This document shows positions 9,196 to 20,856 of a DNA stretch of 52,942 bases, piece by piece. The notes under the pieces were generated by a model. That model saw only the letters and a list, made by a program, of their open reading frames with translations, had not been told where the DNA came from and searched no databases. The stretch lies in NCBI GenBank assembly GCA_017852075.1, contig JAFMLQ010000010.1:1-52942 (forward strand), given 5' to 3'. The stretch is from Flavobacteriaceae bacterium. GTDB lineage: Bacteria; Bacteroidota; Bacteroidia; Flavobacteriales; Flavobacteriaceae. Both the position numbers and the translations under genes were made by a program. How positions within the stretch are numbered: position 1 is the first letter of the stretch; each line of letters opens with the position of its first letter.

Positions 9196-10308
9196 TTAAA
9201 AAACTTTAAACTCCGTTCTTCGATTTTCTGCGTGTTCACTTTCACTGCAGGTCGAGGTGTTTCCACAATCATTAAGGAGTTTACTTTCGCCATACCCCAC
9301 TGCTATCAATCTCGCACTATCGATTCCTTTAGAAATCAAGTATTCCACAACTGATTTTGCTCTACGCTCAGAAAGGCTCTGATTAAAAGAATCCCCACCT
9401 CGAGCATCGGTGTGAGAACCTATTTCAACAAGACTACTTTTGTTTTCTCTCATTCGAGACAATACATACTGATCAATGATTCTTTTTGACTCTGCTGTCA
9501 AGGCATGACTTCCCAGTGCGTAATGAATTGGCAAGAGCTCTCCACGATCAGGAATAGTACAGGGTACTTCTCTCCAGGCAGTAGTCCCTCCCTTTTTGGT
9601 TAATGTCTTTTTGATGACTTGAGTAGTTTCTGCTGGGATAGTTACGACACGAGTGGTCTCGTTAGAAACCAAAACTTGACGCTCAATAGTTTGAGTTTTT
9701 TCTGGAATTACTTCTTGATCTGTATGAGCTGGTGAAACCTCTACCTGCTTTGTAACCAAACGATAATCGCCTTTGATCCCTTCTGCAGAAGTGTGTTCCT
9801 TTGCCTTTAAATTTTCAATAGGAATTTCTCTAACAACGGCTGGATTTTCTACGTAATGAAAAATTCTACAATCTGATTTGTCGATGGAAGGGCAATCGGG
9901 ATCTTTCTCGCCAGCAACCCAATTTCCAGTAGTGGGTTTGATTTCAACTGTTTGATAGTCTTTCTCAAACTCAGCAGGATGAACCGTCAGTTTGTGAAAT
10001 TCATCTTTAATCCATATTGTATCTACTACTGTTTCATAAACAGCGGGCACATATACAAATCGTACCGAAGCAGGACGAATGATGATTTCTTCGTATTCAG
10101 TTTTATAAACCGCAGGAACAATTTCTAATCTGTCGTACTCTGGCCTTGTAGTAACTGTGATGATTTCCTCGTCATATTCATCTGGAATCACACATTTTGC
10201 AAAACATTTATTGGGATCGGGATTTTCGGGTAAGTTTTCGAAATATTCTTGTGAAAACATAAGGTTTGCGGTAAACAACACGCAAAGGAAAAAGTAATTT
10301 TTTTTCAT
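9196..10308 (-). CDS. OmpA family outer membrane/peptidoglycan-binding protein
   Basis: Start chosen at MKKNYFFLCVLFTANLMFSQE, which gives a proper signal peptide; the longer open frame to 10344 would place 12 hydrophilic residues before it. The mature N-terminal half contains several related blocks such as 'VPAVYKTEYEEIIIRPAS', 'VPAVYETVVDTIWI' and 'HPAEFEKDYQTVEIKP', i.e. degenerate beta repeats. The last 110 residues form an OmpA C-terminal domain: 'HYALGSHALTAESKRIIDQY', 'VEIGSHTDARGGDSFNQSLSERRAKSVVEYL' (in part) and 'RLIAVGYGES', including the D and R that bind diaminopimelate. It probably tethers the outer membrane to peptidoglycan. It lies 42 bp downstream of hemL in a leftward operon. 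Confidence 0.88.
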   Translation of the reverse strand: MKKNYFFLCVLFTANLMFSQEYFENLPENPDPNKCFAKCVIPDEYDEEIITVTTRPEYDRLEIVPAVYKTEYEEIIIRPASVRFVYVPAVYETVVDTIWIKDEFHKLTVHPAEFEKDYQTVEIKPTTGNWVAGEKDPDCPSIDKSDCRIFHYVENPAVVREIPIENLKAKEHTSAEGIKGDYRLVTKQVEVSPAHTDQEVIPEKTQTIERQVLVSNETTRVVTIPAETTQVIKKTLTKKGGTTAWREVPCTIPDRGELLPIHYALGSHALTAESKRIIDQYVLSRMRENKSSLVEIGSHTDARGGDSFNQSLSERRAKSVVEYLISKGIDSARLIAVGYGESKLLNDCGNTSTCSESEHAENRRTEFKVF

Positions 10309-10350
10309 TGGGGTTAAAGATTTGGTTTGCCCCCAATATAACAAAAAAAC

Positions 10351-11637
10351 CTAAAACTTATTTATAACGCTACTAAAAGATTCCACGGTCTTGTCAATGT
10401 CTTCATTAGATAAGGCGTCGTTAAGAAAATAACTTTCAAACGCGCTTGGAGGTAGGTAGATTCCTTCATTTAACATTCCGTGAAAATACGAATTGAATTG
10501 TGCGTTGTCTCCAGGGGCTGCAGTTTCAAAATCAATGACGGGTTGATCTGTGAAATGGAGGGAAATCATTGAACCCAATCTATTGATCTGGTAAGGAATT
10601 GCTTTCTTTTCTAATACACTTTTAAATCCGACCTCTAGGCGCTCTGTTTTTTGAGCCAAACGGGTATATAAATCCGGTTCTGCATCTAAAGTCTGAAGCA
10701 TTGCCAATCCGGCCGCCATTGCGAGGGGGTTTCCGCTCAAGGTTCCTGCTTGATACACATTTCCTTCTGGCGCTAGGTGATTCATGATTTCATTTTTGGC
10801 AGCAAAAGCTCCTACAGGCAATCCTCCGCCAACCACCTTCCCATAGGTAGCGATATCGGCTTTGATTCCTAAAAGTTCTTGTGCGCCACCTTTTGCTAAA
10901 CGAAACCCAGTCATGACCTCGTCAAAAATAAGCAGACTTCCATATTGGTCACACAATTGGCGTAACCCTTTTAGAAATCCTTCCACAGGTGGAATACATC
11001 CCATATTACCCGCTACAGGTTCTACAATTATGGCAGCTATTTCTTCTGGATACTCCTTGAAAAGGTGCTCTACTTCTGTCAAATTATTAAAGGCTGACAA
11101 AAGTGTATCTTTTGCAGTTCCTTTGGTTACTCCTGGACTGCTGGGGCTACCAAAAGTGACCGCTCCACTTCCTGCCTGAATCAGAAAAGCGTCAGAATGG
11201 CCGTGATAACACCCTTTAAATTTGATTATTTTTTCTCTTTGAGTCACTCCTCTAGCCAAACGCACCGCACTCATACAGGCTTCTGTTCCCGAATTGACAA
11301 AACGTATTTTATCCATGTGGGGAATCATCTTTAGAGCCCAACTTGCAATTTCGGTTTCTAATTCCGTAGGTATGCCAAAAGAGGTGCCCTTGTCTGCTCT
11401 TTTTTTGACAGCCTCAATTACTGGAGCATAGGCGTGGCCTAAGATCATAGGACCCCAACTTGCTATATAATCCAAATAGGTGTTTCCATCCACATCATAG
11501 AGATAGGCTCCTTTTGCCTTTTCCACAAATATAGGTGTCCCGCCCACAGACCTGAAAGCACGTACTGGAGAGTTTACCCCTCCTGGAATGACCTGTTGCG
11601 CTTCTTTGAACAAGGCACTACTTCTTTGATATCGCAT
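10351..11637 (-). CDS. hemL: Glutamate-1-semialdehyde 2,1-aminomutase
   Basis: This PLP enzyme converts glutamate-1-semialdehyde to 5-aminolevulinate in the C5 route of tetrapyrrole synthesis. Diagnostic segments are '[21 protein letters not shown]' (in part), '[18 protein letters not shown]', '[19 protein letters not shown]' and '[19 protein letters not shown]', which holds the Schiff-base Lys. The 428 residues match the family. The start ATG is 2 bp from the stop codon of the upstream glucosaminidase gene, so translation may be coupled. The arrangement ACC deaminase-like / glucosaminidase / hemL is one I recall from other Flavobacteriaceae. Confidence 0.98.
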   Translation of the reverse strand: MRYQRSSALFKEAQQVIPGGVNSPVRAFRSVGGTPIFVEKAKGAYLYDVDGNTYLDYIASWGPMILGHAYAPVIEAVKKRADKGTSFGIPTELETEIASWALKMIPHMDKIRFVNSGTEACMSAVRLARGVTQREKIIKFKGCYHGHSDAFLIQAGSGAVTFGSPSSPGVTKGTAKDTLLSAFNNLTEVEHLFKEYPEEIAAIIVEPVAGNMGCIPPVEGFLKGLRQLCDQYGSLLIFDEVMTGFRLAKGGAQELLGIKADIATYGKVVGGGLPVGAFAAKNEIMNHLAPEGNVYQAGTLSGNPLAMAAGLAMLQTLDAEPDLYTRLAQKTERLEVGFKSVLEKKAIPYQINRLGSMISLHFTDQPVIDFETAAPGDNAQFNSYFHGMLNEGIYLPPSAFESYFLNDALSNEDIDKTVESFSSVINKF

Positions 11638-12388
11638 AGTTAGTTTTTTGTTGGAATCCTTAACTCCTGACCTAGGTAAATCGTTTGATCTGAGAGTTGA
11701 TTGATTTCAATTAATTCTTCCAAAGGAATCTCATAATACTTTGAAATAGAATAGAGCGTGTCACCTTTTATTACGGTATGACTTTTATTTTGATTGGAAA
11801 CTCTATTTTCACCTATTAGAACTTTCTCTTTTCTATCGTCAAAACGGGTCAAATCAAATCGTTCGATCAAGCTGATTAATTTATCAGGGTATTTGGGATC
11901 CGTGGCGTAACCCGCTTTTTTGAGCCCTTTAGCCCAAGCTTTGTAGTTACTCGTCTTAATGTCAAAAAGAAAGGCATACCGAGATCTGTCTTTCAAAAAT
12001 AATGAGTGGTCTCTGTAAGATGTTTTGGGGTCTTTATAAACGCGAAAGCATTCTCCCTTTCGATCATCGTCATGATATATACGCTTCCCAGCCCAATCTT
12101 TATGGCACTTGATTCCAAAATGGTTATTCCCCTCTGTAGCTAATCTACCGTATCCCATACCAGACTCTAAAATTCCTTGAGCCAAGGTGATGCTTGCTGG
12201 AATTCCGTAAATTTTCATTTCTGCTTTGGCAACAAGACCAAATTGATCAATATATTGTTCTATTTTCTCCTGATTGGTGAGGTTCTTTTCAGCTTTCACT
12301 ACTTTTTTTATTGTAGGTTGAGCGTCTGGAGCTTGGACTACTACTTTTCGTGAAGTACCACAAGAACTTAAAAGTAGGGTGAATATAA

Positions 12389-13494
<1,106 letters not shown>

Positions 13495-13543
13495 TTTTTT
13501 CGGCATTATTTTTGATTTGTATTAAATAAAAAGTCATTTAGAT

Positions 13544-14083
13544 ATGAGAACCACTGTATTACTTTTAACATTATTATTCTTAGGGGCTTGTTCGTCCATA
13601 AGAGTTTATTCAGATTTTGACCGCAATGTAGATTTTTCGGGATACGAAACCTTTGCATATTTTAAACCTGAAATTGATAAAGTTGATATTTCAGATCTCG
13701 ATAAACGACGTATTCTAAGGGCGCTCGACACTCAGATGAATCTGAAAGGGCTTTCTAAATCCGAAACTCCTGATCTTTTAATTGGTTTTTCGACTCAAGC
13801 CAAAGAAAAAATTTATGTCAATACATGGAACAATTTTGGCTGGGGCTGGGGCTGGGGTTGGGGCTTCAACCCTTGGTTTTGGGGCGGACCGAGTTATAAT
13901 ACAGTTAGTTCTCAAACCGAAGGTACATTATACGTAAATATTATTGATGCCACTACAAAACAGTTGGTTTGGCAAGGAAAAGGTAGGGGAGGCATAAGCG
14001 AAAGTGTCAAAAATAGAGATGAGCGTATCGCTTTATTTGTTAAAGAAATTGTCGAAAACTACCCCCCAAATTTAGAGCCCTAA
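13544..14083 (+). CDS. DUF4136 family lipoprotein
   Basis: A 179-residue protein with lipoprotein signal [18 protein letters not shown] (lipid Cys 16). The segment '[19 protein letters not shown]' is the typical DUF4136 opening, and '[22 protein letters not shown]' and '[21 protein letters not shown]' follow in family order. A Gly/Trp-rich insert, '[16 protein letters not shown]', lies at about residues 101-116 and would form an aromatic patch. The protein is probably membrane-attached in the periplasm; its role is unknown. The stop codon overlaps the end of convergent alaS by 4 bases. A TATTTTTG hexamer-like box at 13507-13514 resembles a Bacteroidota -7 element but lacks a well-spaced -33. 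Confidence 0.88.
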   Translation: MRTTVLLLTLLFLGACSSIRVYSDFDRNVDFSGYETFAYFKPEIDKVDISDLDKRRILRALDTQMNLKGLSKSETPDLLIGFSTQAKEKIYVNTWNNFGWGWGWGWGFNPWFWGGPSYNTVSSQTEGTLYVNIIDATTKQLVWQGKGRGGISESVKNRDERIALFVKEIVENYPPNLEP

Positions 14084-16701
14084 GCTGAGGGAAAACATAT
14101 TTTTTCTGCGGCTTTGAGTGCCTCGGCAATACCTTCAATTTTTTTGCCCCCTGCGGTAGCAAAAAAGGGTTGACCCCCTCCACCACCTTGGATGTATTTT
14201 CCTAGATCTCTAATTATTTTACCTGCATCCTTTCCTTGTTCTGATACCAATGATTTAGAAACATAACAACTCAGCAAGGGTTTTCCGGTCTTATGGGATC
14301 CCAAAACCAATATGGCTTTGTCCATATTGGCACCCATCTCAAAACAGAGATCTTTCATTCCCTGTGCATCTAAATCTACTTCTTTGGCAATAAATTGAAT
14401 TCCTGAATGCATCTGTGTTTCTTCTATCAACTGATCCCTAAGTACTTGTGCTTTTAATTTTGAAAGCGTATTCAGTTCTTTTCTCAAAGAAGTATTTTCC
14501 GACTGTAAATTTTGAATGGCCTTTAATGGATCTTGTGCTTGTTTTAAAAGTTGATTTACATTTTCCAGAAGTGCTGTTTGTTTTTCAAAGTAGTCCTTGG
14601 CAGCATCTCCAGTTATGGCTTCAATCCTTCTTATTCCAGAAGCTACAGCACTTTCGGAAGTAATCTTAAAGTGCCATATTTCTGAAGTATTGGAAACGTG
14701 TGTCCCTCCGCAAAGCTCAATAGATTGTCCAAACCTTATAGTTCGCACTTCATCGCCGTATTTTTCTCCAAATAGTGCCATTGCCCCTTGTTTGATCGCA
14801 TCATCGAAAGGGGTGTTCCGTTGTTCTTCCAGTGGCAATTTTTCTCGAATTCGAGCATTTACAAATTGTTCAACTGCTTTGAGCTCCTCAGAAGTTACTT
14901 TGGCATAATGAGAAAAATCAAAACGAAACATTCCCGAATGTACCATTGATCCTTTTTGTTCAACATGATTCCCTAAAACAGAGCGTAATGCTTGGTGCAT
15001 CAAATGGGTTGCCGTATGATTGCAAGATGAGCGAAGACGTTGTTTTGGATCTACTACAGCCCTATAAGTTGCCTCTAATTTTTCAGGGAGGTTCTTACAA
15101 TAGTGTATTATTAAATTATTTTCTTTTTTGGTGTCTAGGATATAAAAAACATCTCCATTGGAGGATTCTAGATAGCCCTTATCTCCCACTTGACCTCCAC
15201 CTTCAGGATAAAACGGAGTAGAATCAAAAACCAACTGATAAAAATCACCTTCTTTAGCAGTAGTCATTTTTCGATATTGAGTGATTTTTACTTTTGAAGT
15301 CAATTGGTCATAACCAATAAAATCATTTTTTTTAGACGCTGCCTGGATCACCCAGTCCCCTGCTTTGGAAGCGGCTGCGGCTCGAGACCTTGATTTTTGC
15401 GCATTCATGGCTTGGTCAAAACCCGCTTGATCTATAGAGAATCCTCTCTCGTTGGCAATGAGCGCGGAGAGGTCAAATGGAAAACCAAAGGTGTCAAACA
15501 ATTCAAAAGCCTTTGCACCGTCAATTGAATTTCCTTTTGAATTCTCAAGTATAGATTCCAAAAGCACCAATCCTTGATCTAAGGTTTTTAAGAATGAATT
15601 TTCTTCTTCTTTGATCACGTTATACGCTAGTTGTTGCTCTTTGATTAGCTCTGGAAATGAGGCACCCATTTGTTGCGACAATGTCTTAACTAAAAGGTGA
15701 ATAAAAGGTTCTTTTTGATTTAAAAAGGTAAATCCATAGCGAATTGCACGTCTTAAAATTCTTCGAATGACATAGCCCGCTCCTGTATTACTCGGAAGCT
15801 GTCCATCTGCAATGGCAAAATAAACCGTTCTTAGATGATCTGCCACAACTCGAATCGCTCTGTCAGATTTTTCTGACAAGCCATAAGTTGTATTTGTTAA
15901 GGTTTCAATTTCTCTGATAAGTGGGGAAAAAACGTCGGTATCATAGTTTGAATTCTTTCCTTGTAGAACCATACACAGACGCTCAAATCCCATTCCGGTA
16001 TCTACATGTTTGTTCGGCAATTGTTCCAAACTTCCATCAGATTTTCGATTGAATTCTATAAAGACTAGGTTCCACACCTCGATCACATGAGGATGGTCTT
16101 GATTGACCAGCTCTGCACCTGAAATTTTAGCGCGTTCTTCATCAGAACGAATATCCACGTGAATTTCGGAACAAGGCCCACAGGGCCCTTGGTCTCCCAT
16201 TTCCCAAAAATTATCTTTTTTATTTCCTAGTAAAATACGATCCGCAGGAATGATTTCCTTCCAAAGCTGATACGCCTCATCATCTCTTTCGATTTGATCC
16301 TCAGGTGCGCCTTCAAAGATGGTCACATACAGTTTGTCAGGATCAATTTTGTAAACCTCTGTCAACAATTCCCACGCCCATGCGATAGCTTCTTTCTTAA
16401 AGTAATCCCCAAAGCTCCAGTTTCCAAGCATTTCAAAAAAGGTGTGGTGGTAGGTGTCTATCCCTACCTCTTCCAAATCGTTGTGCTTTCCGGATACTCG
16501 CAAGCATTTTTGGGTGTCTGTAATCCTGTTTGAAACGGGTATTGCGTTGCCTAAGAAATACTCTTTAAACGGATTCATACCTGCATTGACAAACATCAAA
16601 GTTGGATCATCTTTGATCACCATGGGTGCAGAGGGTACAACCTTGTGCATTTTGGAAGCAAAAAAATCTAAAAACTGTTTTCTAACTTGAGTGGATTTCA
16701 T
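14080..16701 (-). CDS. alaS: Alanyl-tRNA synthetase
   Basis: Class II synthetase that charges and proofreads tRNA-Ala. N-terminal catalytic core: '[20 protein letters not shown]', '[10 protein letters not shown]', '[15 protein letters not shown]' and 'TGMGFERL'. The editing domain has the zinc-type motifs HTATH and CGGTH ('[17 protein letters not shown]'). The C-Ala domain ends in '[18 protein letters not shown]'. Length (873 residues) is standard and all domains are intact. The gene points left and is divergent from the M23 peptidase gene over 136 bp. Confidence 0.98.
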   Translation of the reverse strand: MKSTQVRKQFLDFFASKMHKVVPSAPMVIKDDPTLMFVNAGMNPFKEYFLGNAIPVSNRITDTQKCLRVSGKHNDLEEVGIDTYHHTFFEMLGNWSFGDYFKKEAIAWAWELLTEVYKIDPDKLYVTIFEGAPEDQIERDDEAYQLWKEIIPADRILLGNKKDNFWEMGDQGPCGPCSEIHVDIRSDEERAKISGAELVNQDHPHVIEVWNLVFIEFNRKSDGSLEQLPNKHVDTGMGFERLCMVLQGKNSNYDTDVFSPLIREIETLTNTTYGLSEKSDRAIRVVADHLRTVYFAIADGQLPSNTGAGYVIRRILRRAIRYGFTFLNQKEPFIHLLVKTLSQQMGASFPELIKEQQLAYNVIKEEENSFLKTLDQGLVLLESILENSKGNSIDGAKAFELFDTFGFPFDLSALIANERGFSIDQAGFDQAMNAQKSRSRAAAASKAGDWVIQAASKKNDFIGYDQLTSKVKITQYRKMTTAKEGDFYQLVFDSTPFYPEGGGQVGDKGYLESSNGDVFYILDTKKENNLIIHYCKNLPEKLEATYRAVVDPKQRLRSSCNHTATHLMHQALRSVLGNHVEQKGSMVHSGMFRFDFSHYAKVTSEELKAVEQFVNARIREKLPLEEQRNTPFDDAIKQGAMALFGEKYGDEVRTIRFGQSIELCGGTHVSNTSEIWHFKITSESAVASGIRRIEAITGDAAKDYFEKQTALLENVNQLLKQAQDPLKAIQNLQSENTSLRKELNTLSKLKAQVLRDQLIEETQMHSGIQFIAKEVDLDAQGMKDLCFEMGANMDKAILVLGSHKTGKPLLSCYVSKSLVSEQGKDAGKIIRDLGKYIQGGGGGQPFFATAGGKKIEGIAEALKAAEKICFPSA

Positions 16702-16779
16702 TCCATATTTGTTTTATGATGGCTATTGGATTAAAGTTTCCAAGTGGGGGTTTTAAGCACTCGACCTATCAAAATTTTG

Positions 16780-16787
16780 TATATTTG
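16780..16787 (+). promoter_or_regulatory. Possible -7 element upstream of the M23 peptidase gene
   Basis: TATATTTG matches the Bacteroidota -7 consensus TAnnTTTG exactly and lies 50 bp before the ATG at 16838. No TTTG -33 box stands at the usual spacing of about 19-21 bases, so the assignment is weak. Confidence 0.35.
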
Positions 16788-16837
16788 TATGTTTAATTAA
16801 TCTTCTTTGCAAAAGAAGCGAAAATTTATAAAACTTT

Positions 16838-17815
16838 ATGGGTAAAGTTAAATACTATTACGACCAAGAAACACTTTCTTACCGTCCCATCAAAGCAACT
16901 AATAAAAACAGGATTTCTAACATTGTACTGTTTGTTCTCACTTCCTTTTCCTTTGGTGTGGTTTGTCTTTTAATTTTATTGAATTCGGATGTGATTAACA
17001 CACCTTCAGAAGTTGCCCAGAGAAGAGCGTTAAAAAACTACGAATTACAGTTTGATATTTTAAATAAAAAATTGACCCAACTTGAGACAGTTGTTGACAA
17101 TGTTGAAGAACGAGACAATAACATTTATCGGGTTTATTTTGAGGCAAGTCCCATTCCAGAAGAGATCAGACGAGCGGGTTTTGGTGGGGTCAATCGGTAC
17201 AAAGACTTGGAAGGTTATGACAATTCAAATTTAATTATCAATACCGCCAAGCGATTGGAGATTTTAACCAAGCAAACCGTGGTTCAGTCACGTTCTCTAG
17301 ATGAAATAGAACGTTTGGCAGCAAACAAGGCTGCACTTATCGAAGCAATTCCTACAATTCAACCCGTAAATAATAAAGATCTGATCCGAATCGCTTCAGG
17401 TTTTGGATATCGTAATGATCCTTTTTTCAAAACTAGAAAAATGCATTACGGTATGGATTTTACGGCAAAAAGAGGGACTCCTGTTTATGCCACGGGTAAT
17501 GGGGTTGTGAAACGCGCGGACAGCCGTTCCTCAGGCTTTGGAAATCACATTCGTATTGATCATGGCTTTGGGTATGTGAGCCTTTATGCCCATCTATCTA
17601 AATACAATGTGAAAAGAGGTCAAAAAGTAAAACGTGGAGATATTATAGGATATGTAGGTAATACTGGGAGATCCGCAGGACCCCATTTACATTATGAAAT
17701 TATCAAGGACAATAAAAAAATTGATCCTTTAAATTTTTATTACGGAAATCTTTCTCCTGAAGAATTTGAGGCCTTGTTGACCCAATCTAAGCAAGAGAAT
17801 CAATCTTTGGACTAA
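16838..17815 (+). CDS. M23 (LytM/lysostaphin-type) peptidoglycan endopeptidase, membrane-anchored
   Basis: A 325-residue protein with a cytosolic N-terminus containing 'VKYYYDQETLSYRPI', one transmembrane helix (about residues 28-50), a coiled-coil stretch (about 60-95), and a C-terminal peptidase domain. The metallo-motifs are complete: 'SGFGYRNDPFFKTRKMHYGMDF' (in part; HxxxD), 'GNHIRIDHGFGYVSLYAHLSK' (in part) and 'GPHLHYEI' (HxH). It probably cuts cross-links for cell elongation or division. The next gene, a MerR regulator, begins 1 bp after its stop codon, so the two form an operon, a pairing I recall from other Flavobacteriia. Confidence 0.93.
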   Translation: MGKVKYYYDQETLSYRPIKATNKNRISNIVLFVLTSFSFGVVCLLILLNSDVINTPSEVAQRRALKNYELQFDILNKKLTQLETVVDNVEERDNNIYRVYFEASPIPEEIRRAGFGGVNRYKDLEGYDNSNLIINTAKRLEILTKQTVVQSRSLDEIERLAANKAALIEAIPTIQPVNNKDLIRIASGFGYRNDPFFKTRKMHYGMDFTAKRGTPVYATGNGVVKRADSRSSGFGNHIRIDHGFGYVSLYAHLSKYNVKRGQKVKRGDIIGYVGNTGRSAGPHLHYEIIKDNKKIDPLNFYYGNLSPEEFEALLTQSKQENQSLD

Positions 17816-17816
17816 G

Positions 17817-18143
17817 ATGCACATAAACCTTCCCGAAAAACGGTACTATTCTATTGGTGAGGTTGCAAAAGCATTCCAAGTTAAACCTTCTTTACTTCGT
17901 TTTTGGGAAAAAGAATTCACAGAAATCCAACCTAAAAAAAAGCAAAGCGGTACTCGAAAATACACTCCAGAAAATGTCCAGACCATTCAATACATTTATC
18001 ACTTAGTCAAGGAAAAAGGCATGACCCTTCAAGGTGCCAAAAATCAACTACAACACAAAACTTTTGATGCTCCTAAACAAGTGTTACTTTCTAAACTAGA
18101 AAGAATCAAAGCTTCCTTGGAGCAGTTGAAAGAGAATTTATAA
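17817..18143 (+). CDS. MerR family transcriptional regulator
   Basis: A 108-residue helix-turn-helix protein: 'YYSIGEVAKAFQVKPSLLRFWEKEF' (in part) is the winged-helix recognition region and 'GTRKYTPENVQTIQYI' the wing and following helix. A short C-terminal helix would dimerise. There are no effector-binding Cys residues or extra domain, so it belongs to the short MerR group without an obvious ligand site. It is coupled to the upstream M23 gene (1 bp spacing) and convergent with der, whose stop lies 2 bp away. Confidence 0.92.
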   Translation: MHINLPEKRYYSIGEVAKAFQVKPSLLRFWEKEFTEIQPKKKQSGTRKYTPENVQTIQYIYHLVKEKGMTLQGAKNQLQHKTFDAPKQVLLSKLERIKASLEQLKENL

Positions 18144-18145
18144 CT

Positions 18146-19450
18146 TTATTTTTTTCGGAAAAAGATTTGAATGGGAACACCCTCAAAGTCAAATTGTTCT
18201 CGAAGTTTATTTTCTAAAAACCTTCGGTAAGGATCCTTTACATACTGGGGTAAATTACAAAAGAAAGCAAATTGGGGGTGGGGTGTCGGTAATTGGGTGC
18301 AAAATTTAATTTTGACATATTTTCCTTTATAAGATGGCGGAGGAGTCTTTTCAATAATGGGTAACATTACATTATTAAAAGTTTTGGTAGGAATCCTACG
18401 CGCTCTGTTTTGATACACTTCAACAGCTGTTTCAACGGCTTTAAAGATGCGCTGTTTGGTCAACGAAGAAATAAAAATGATGGGGACATCCGTAAAAGGC
18501 GCAGAGGCTTCTCGGATTTGAGCTTCGTATTTTTTTGACGCATGAGTGTCTTTTTCCAACAAATCCCATTTGTTGACCAAAATGACAATACCCTTGCTAT
18601 TTCGGTGGGCTAGCCAAAATATATTTTGTACTTGTCCGTCAAAACCACGGGTTCCATCTACAATTAGCAGACATACATCAGCATATTCTATTGCACGAAC
18701 AGAACGCATTACCGAATAAAACTCAATGTCTTCTTTTACTTTGGCTTTCCTTCGAATTCCTGCAGTATCCACCAGATTGAAATCAAATCCAAAACGATTG
18801 TATTGAGTATCAATACTATCTCTGGTAGTTCCTGCAATATCTGTTACGATATAACGCTCTTCTCCTATCAATGCATTGATAAAAGAAGACTTCCCTGCAT
18901 TTGGTCTTCCTACAACTGCAAAACGAGGAAGTGTATTTTCAGGGGTTTCAGCCTCTTGGGGTAACCCTTTGATTAAATCATCTAACAATTCCCCTGTACC
19001 ACTTCCACTTACACTAGAGATAGAATAAAACTGTTTGAATCCGAGTGCATAAAACTCTGGGGTCTCTTGAATTCGTAGGGCGTTATCTACTTTGTTAATG
19101 GCCAAATATATAGGCTTATGAGAGCGACGTAAGAGCTCTGCAATGGTTTGATCCATGCCTGTAACCCCATCGGCTACATCTACCATAAATATGATTGCAT
19201 CTGCTTCTTCAATAGCAAGATTGACTTGTTTGTCTATTTCTTTTTGGAATACGTCATCACTGTCCTCCACATATCCGCCTGTATCAATTAAGGTAAAGCT
19301 TCTGCCATTCCAGTCGGACTTTCCGTAATGTCGGTCACGCGTCACTCCACTTGTAGAATCCACTATAGCTTCTCGCTTTTGGATCATGCGGTTAAAGAAA
19401 GTGGATTTTCCGACGTTCGGTCGTCCTACGATGGCTACAATACTACCCAT
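18146..19450 (-). CDS. der: Ribosome assembly GTPase Der (EngA)
   Basis: Start chosen at [17 protein letters not shown] (19450), the family N-terminus; the longer frame to 19519 adds 23 unrelated residues. Two tandem G domains: the first with [13 protein letters not shown] and NKVD, the second with [17 protein letters not shown] and NKWD. The C-terminal KH-like domain includes '[16 protein letters not shown]' and '[21 protein letters not shown]' (in part). At about 434 residues it is complete. It acts in maturation of the 50S ribosomal subunit. Confidence 0.98.
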   Translation of the reverse strand: MGSIVAIVGRPNVGKSTFFNRMIQKREAIVDSTSGVTRDRHYGKSDWNGRSFTLIDTGGYVEDSDDVFQKEIDKQVNLAIEEADAIIFMVDVADGVTGMDQTIAELLRRSHKPIYLAINKVDNALRIQETPEFYALGFKQFYSISSVSGSGTGELLDDLIKGLPQEAETPENTLPRFAVVGRPNAGKSSFINALIGEERYIVTDIAGTTRDSIDTQYNRFGFDFNLVDTAGIRRKAKVKEDIEFYSVMRSVRAIEYADVCLLIVDGTRGFDGQVQNIFWLAHRNSKGIVILVNKWDLLEKDTHASKKYEAQIREASAPFTDVPIIFISSLTKQRIFKAVETAVEVYQNRARRIPTKTFNNVMLPIIEKTPPPSYKGKYVKIKFCTQLPTPHPQFAFFCNLPQYVKDPYRRFLENKLREQFDFEGVPIQIFFRKK

Positions 19451-19512
19451 GGGTTTGATTTGTTGCAAAAATAGTCTTTTCATAAGAAGGGTATTATTTA
19501 AAGCGAAAAGAT

Positions 19513-19544
19513 TTTGCACAAGACCTGATTAATATGTAAATTTG
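19513..19544 (+). promoter_or_regulatory. Bacteroidota-type promoter for the initiator tRNA
   Basis: TTTG at 19513-19516 and TAAATTTG at 19537-19544 are separated by exactly 20 bases. This matches the housekeeping promoter consensus of Bacteroidota (TTTG, N19-21, TAnnTTTG). The mature tRNA begins 11 bases after the -7 box. Confidence 0.8.
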
Positions 19545-19554
19545 CTGTCCTTAT

Positions 19555-19626
<72 letters not shown>

Positions 19627-19632
19627 CAACGA

Positions 19633-19662
19633 AAGCCTCTTGATAAATCAAGGGGCTTTTTT
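19633..19662 (+). terminator. Terminator after the tRNA gene
   Basis: AGCCTCTTGAT and ATCAAGGGGCT pair over 11 positions with one G-T wobble around a two-base loop, followed by TTTTT. It separates the tRNA transcript from the cluster that starts at 19763. Confidence 0.88.
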
Positions 19663-19762
19663 AGATTCAAATTTTATCAAATGATATTCAGTTTTTAGAA
19701 ATAGTTGTCGTTGTGTTTAAATATCATTGATAGTTCTACTATTTTAGATAAAAATATTCCCT

Positions 19763-20809
19763 TTGTATAAAATTTTTACAGCAAGCGACTTTGTATATGA
19801 GCTTAAAAAAAATATTTTTAAGTGCAATCATTCCGTTCAGTTATTCATCACCGAATTTGATTTGCTAGCTCTTTCAAACGAAATTATTGAGCTTTTGCCT
19901 ACAGAGAGGACCATTGATATCGTGATATCTTCGGTAAACCAAAAAAAATCATTGCGGTTGGTTAACCTTTTCAATAGAATTGTTCAGTCTGGCGGAACTG
20001 TATATTGGAATGAAAATCATGACTTATATCAAAACGCTGTTCATTTTATGATATTGGATAAAACTTTTGTGATCAATAAGTCTGATCATTATGCAGGGGA
20101 ATCTTCAGAAGAGAAGATCAAATATTTAAACAATCTTTTTGATAATTTTCGATTAAGTTCAAACCAAATAAAGCTTATAACTGGAGATATTTCCATCAAG
20201 TTGGAAGCAGAAAAAACATTTGTTGAAAAAAATAAATACGTAAAAATAAAGTGGGAGGTTGAAAACGCTCATCGAGTCTCGTTTGGAAACAGTAAGGAAG
20301 AACTAGAACACTCTGATGAGATGGAAATATTGATAAAAGATGATACCGTAGTAAAATTAGAGGCAGAAAACAGAGAAACCAAGCAGTCAAAGCAATTGAT
20401 CATTAAAGTGCTAAAAAGTAATGCTGTAGAAATCACTGTTGAGGCTTTGGATGAGACTTTAGAAGAGTACTTGGTTTTGAAAGGATCAGGATTTCAAAAT
20501 GAGGAGTACTATGCTTTTCAAGGCCAACGAATAAGGCTTTCGTGGAGTATAGACACCATGGGAAACTTCAGCGAAAAGGTCATCGGAGACCTACCCTTAG
20601 AGGGTGAATATTTCTTTTTTTTGATTCATAAAACAACCTATGAATTTACCTATGATTCCATCTACGGCACTCAAAAAAATAGAATTGTAATTAATCCTGT
20701 TGAAGAAAAATTAGAAGGGGACGAAGAAATTCATCATAAAGAAAGGAAAACTCTCTTCGGTTTAGCAAAAGTTTTTAGTAGATTTAAGAAAAAAAGAAAA
20801 CATAGTTAA
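19763..20809 (+). CDS. PLD-like protein with degenerate active site and C-terminal Ig-like domains
   Basis: First gene of the injection-system run; start is TTG (no ATG nearby). Residues 1-125 look like one half of a phospholipase D fold: 'VQLFITEFDLLALSNEIIEL', 'TIDIVISS' and 'NAVHFMILDKTFVINKSDHYAG', which aligns by eye with the HxKxxxxD block of PLD enzymes. Here the Lys position is Met (H-F-M), so catalysis is unlikely. Residues about 135-310 resemble two beta-sandwich domains ('IKLEAEKTFVEKNKYVKIKWEVENA' in part). The C-terminus is strongly basic (FSRFKKKRKHS). No signal peptide. The role is unknown; the next gene starts 47 bp on. Confidence 0.5.
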   Translation: MYKIFTASDFVYELKKNIFKCNHSVQLFITEFDLLALSNEIIELLPTERTIDIVISSVNQKKSLRLVNLFNRIVQSGGTVYWNENHDLYQNAVHFMILDKTFVINKSDHYAGESSEEKIKYLNNLFDNFRLSSNQIKLITGDISIKLEAEKTFVEKNKYVKIKWEVENAHRVSFGNSKEELEHSDEMEILIKDDTVVKLEAENRETKQSKQLIIKVLKSNAVEITVEALDETLEEYLVLKGSGFQNEEYYAFQGQRIRLSWSIDTMGNFSEKVIGDLPLEGEYFFFLIHKTTYEFTYDSIYGTQKNRIVINPVEEKLEGDEEIHHKERKTLFGLAKVFSRFKKKRKHS

Positions 20810-20856
20810 AACAATATTGACTATATATAGTATAAGAGTGAAATTTTTGGTTATTC

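Noticed and set aside
19763-20809. Active phospholipase D or nuclease toxin
   Set aside because: The Lys of HxK is replaced by Met and a second HKD half is missing.
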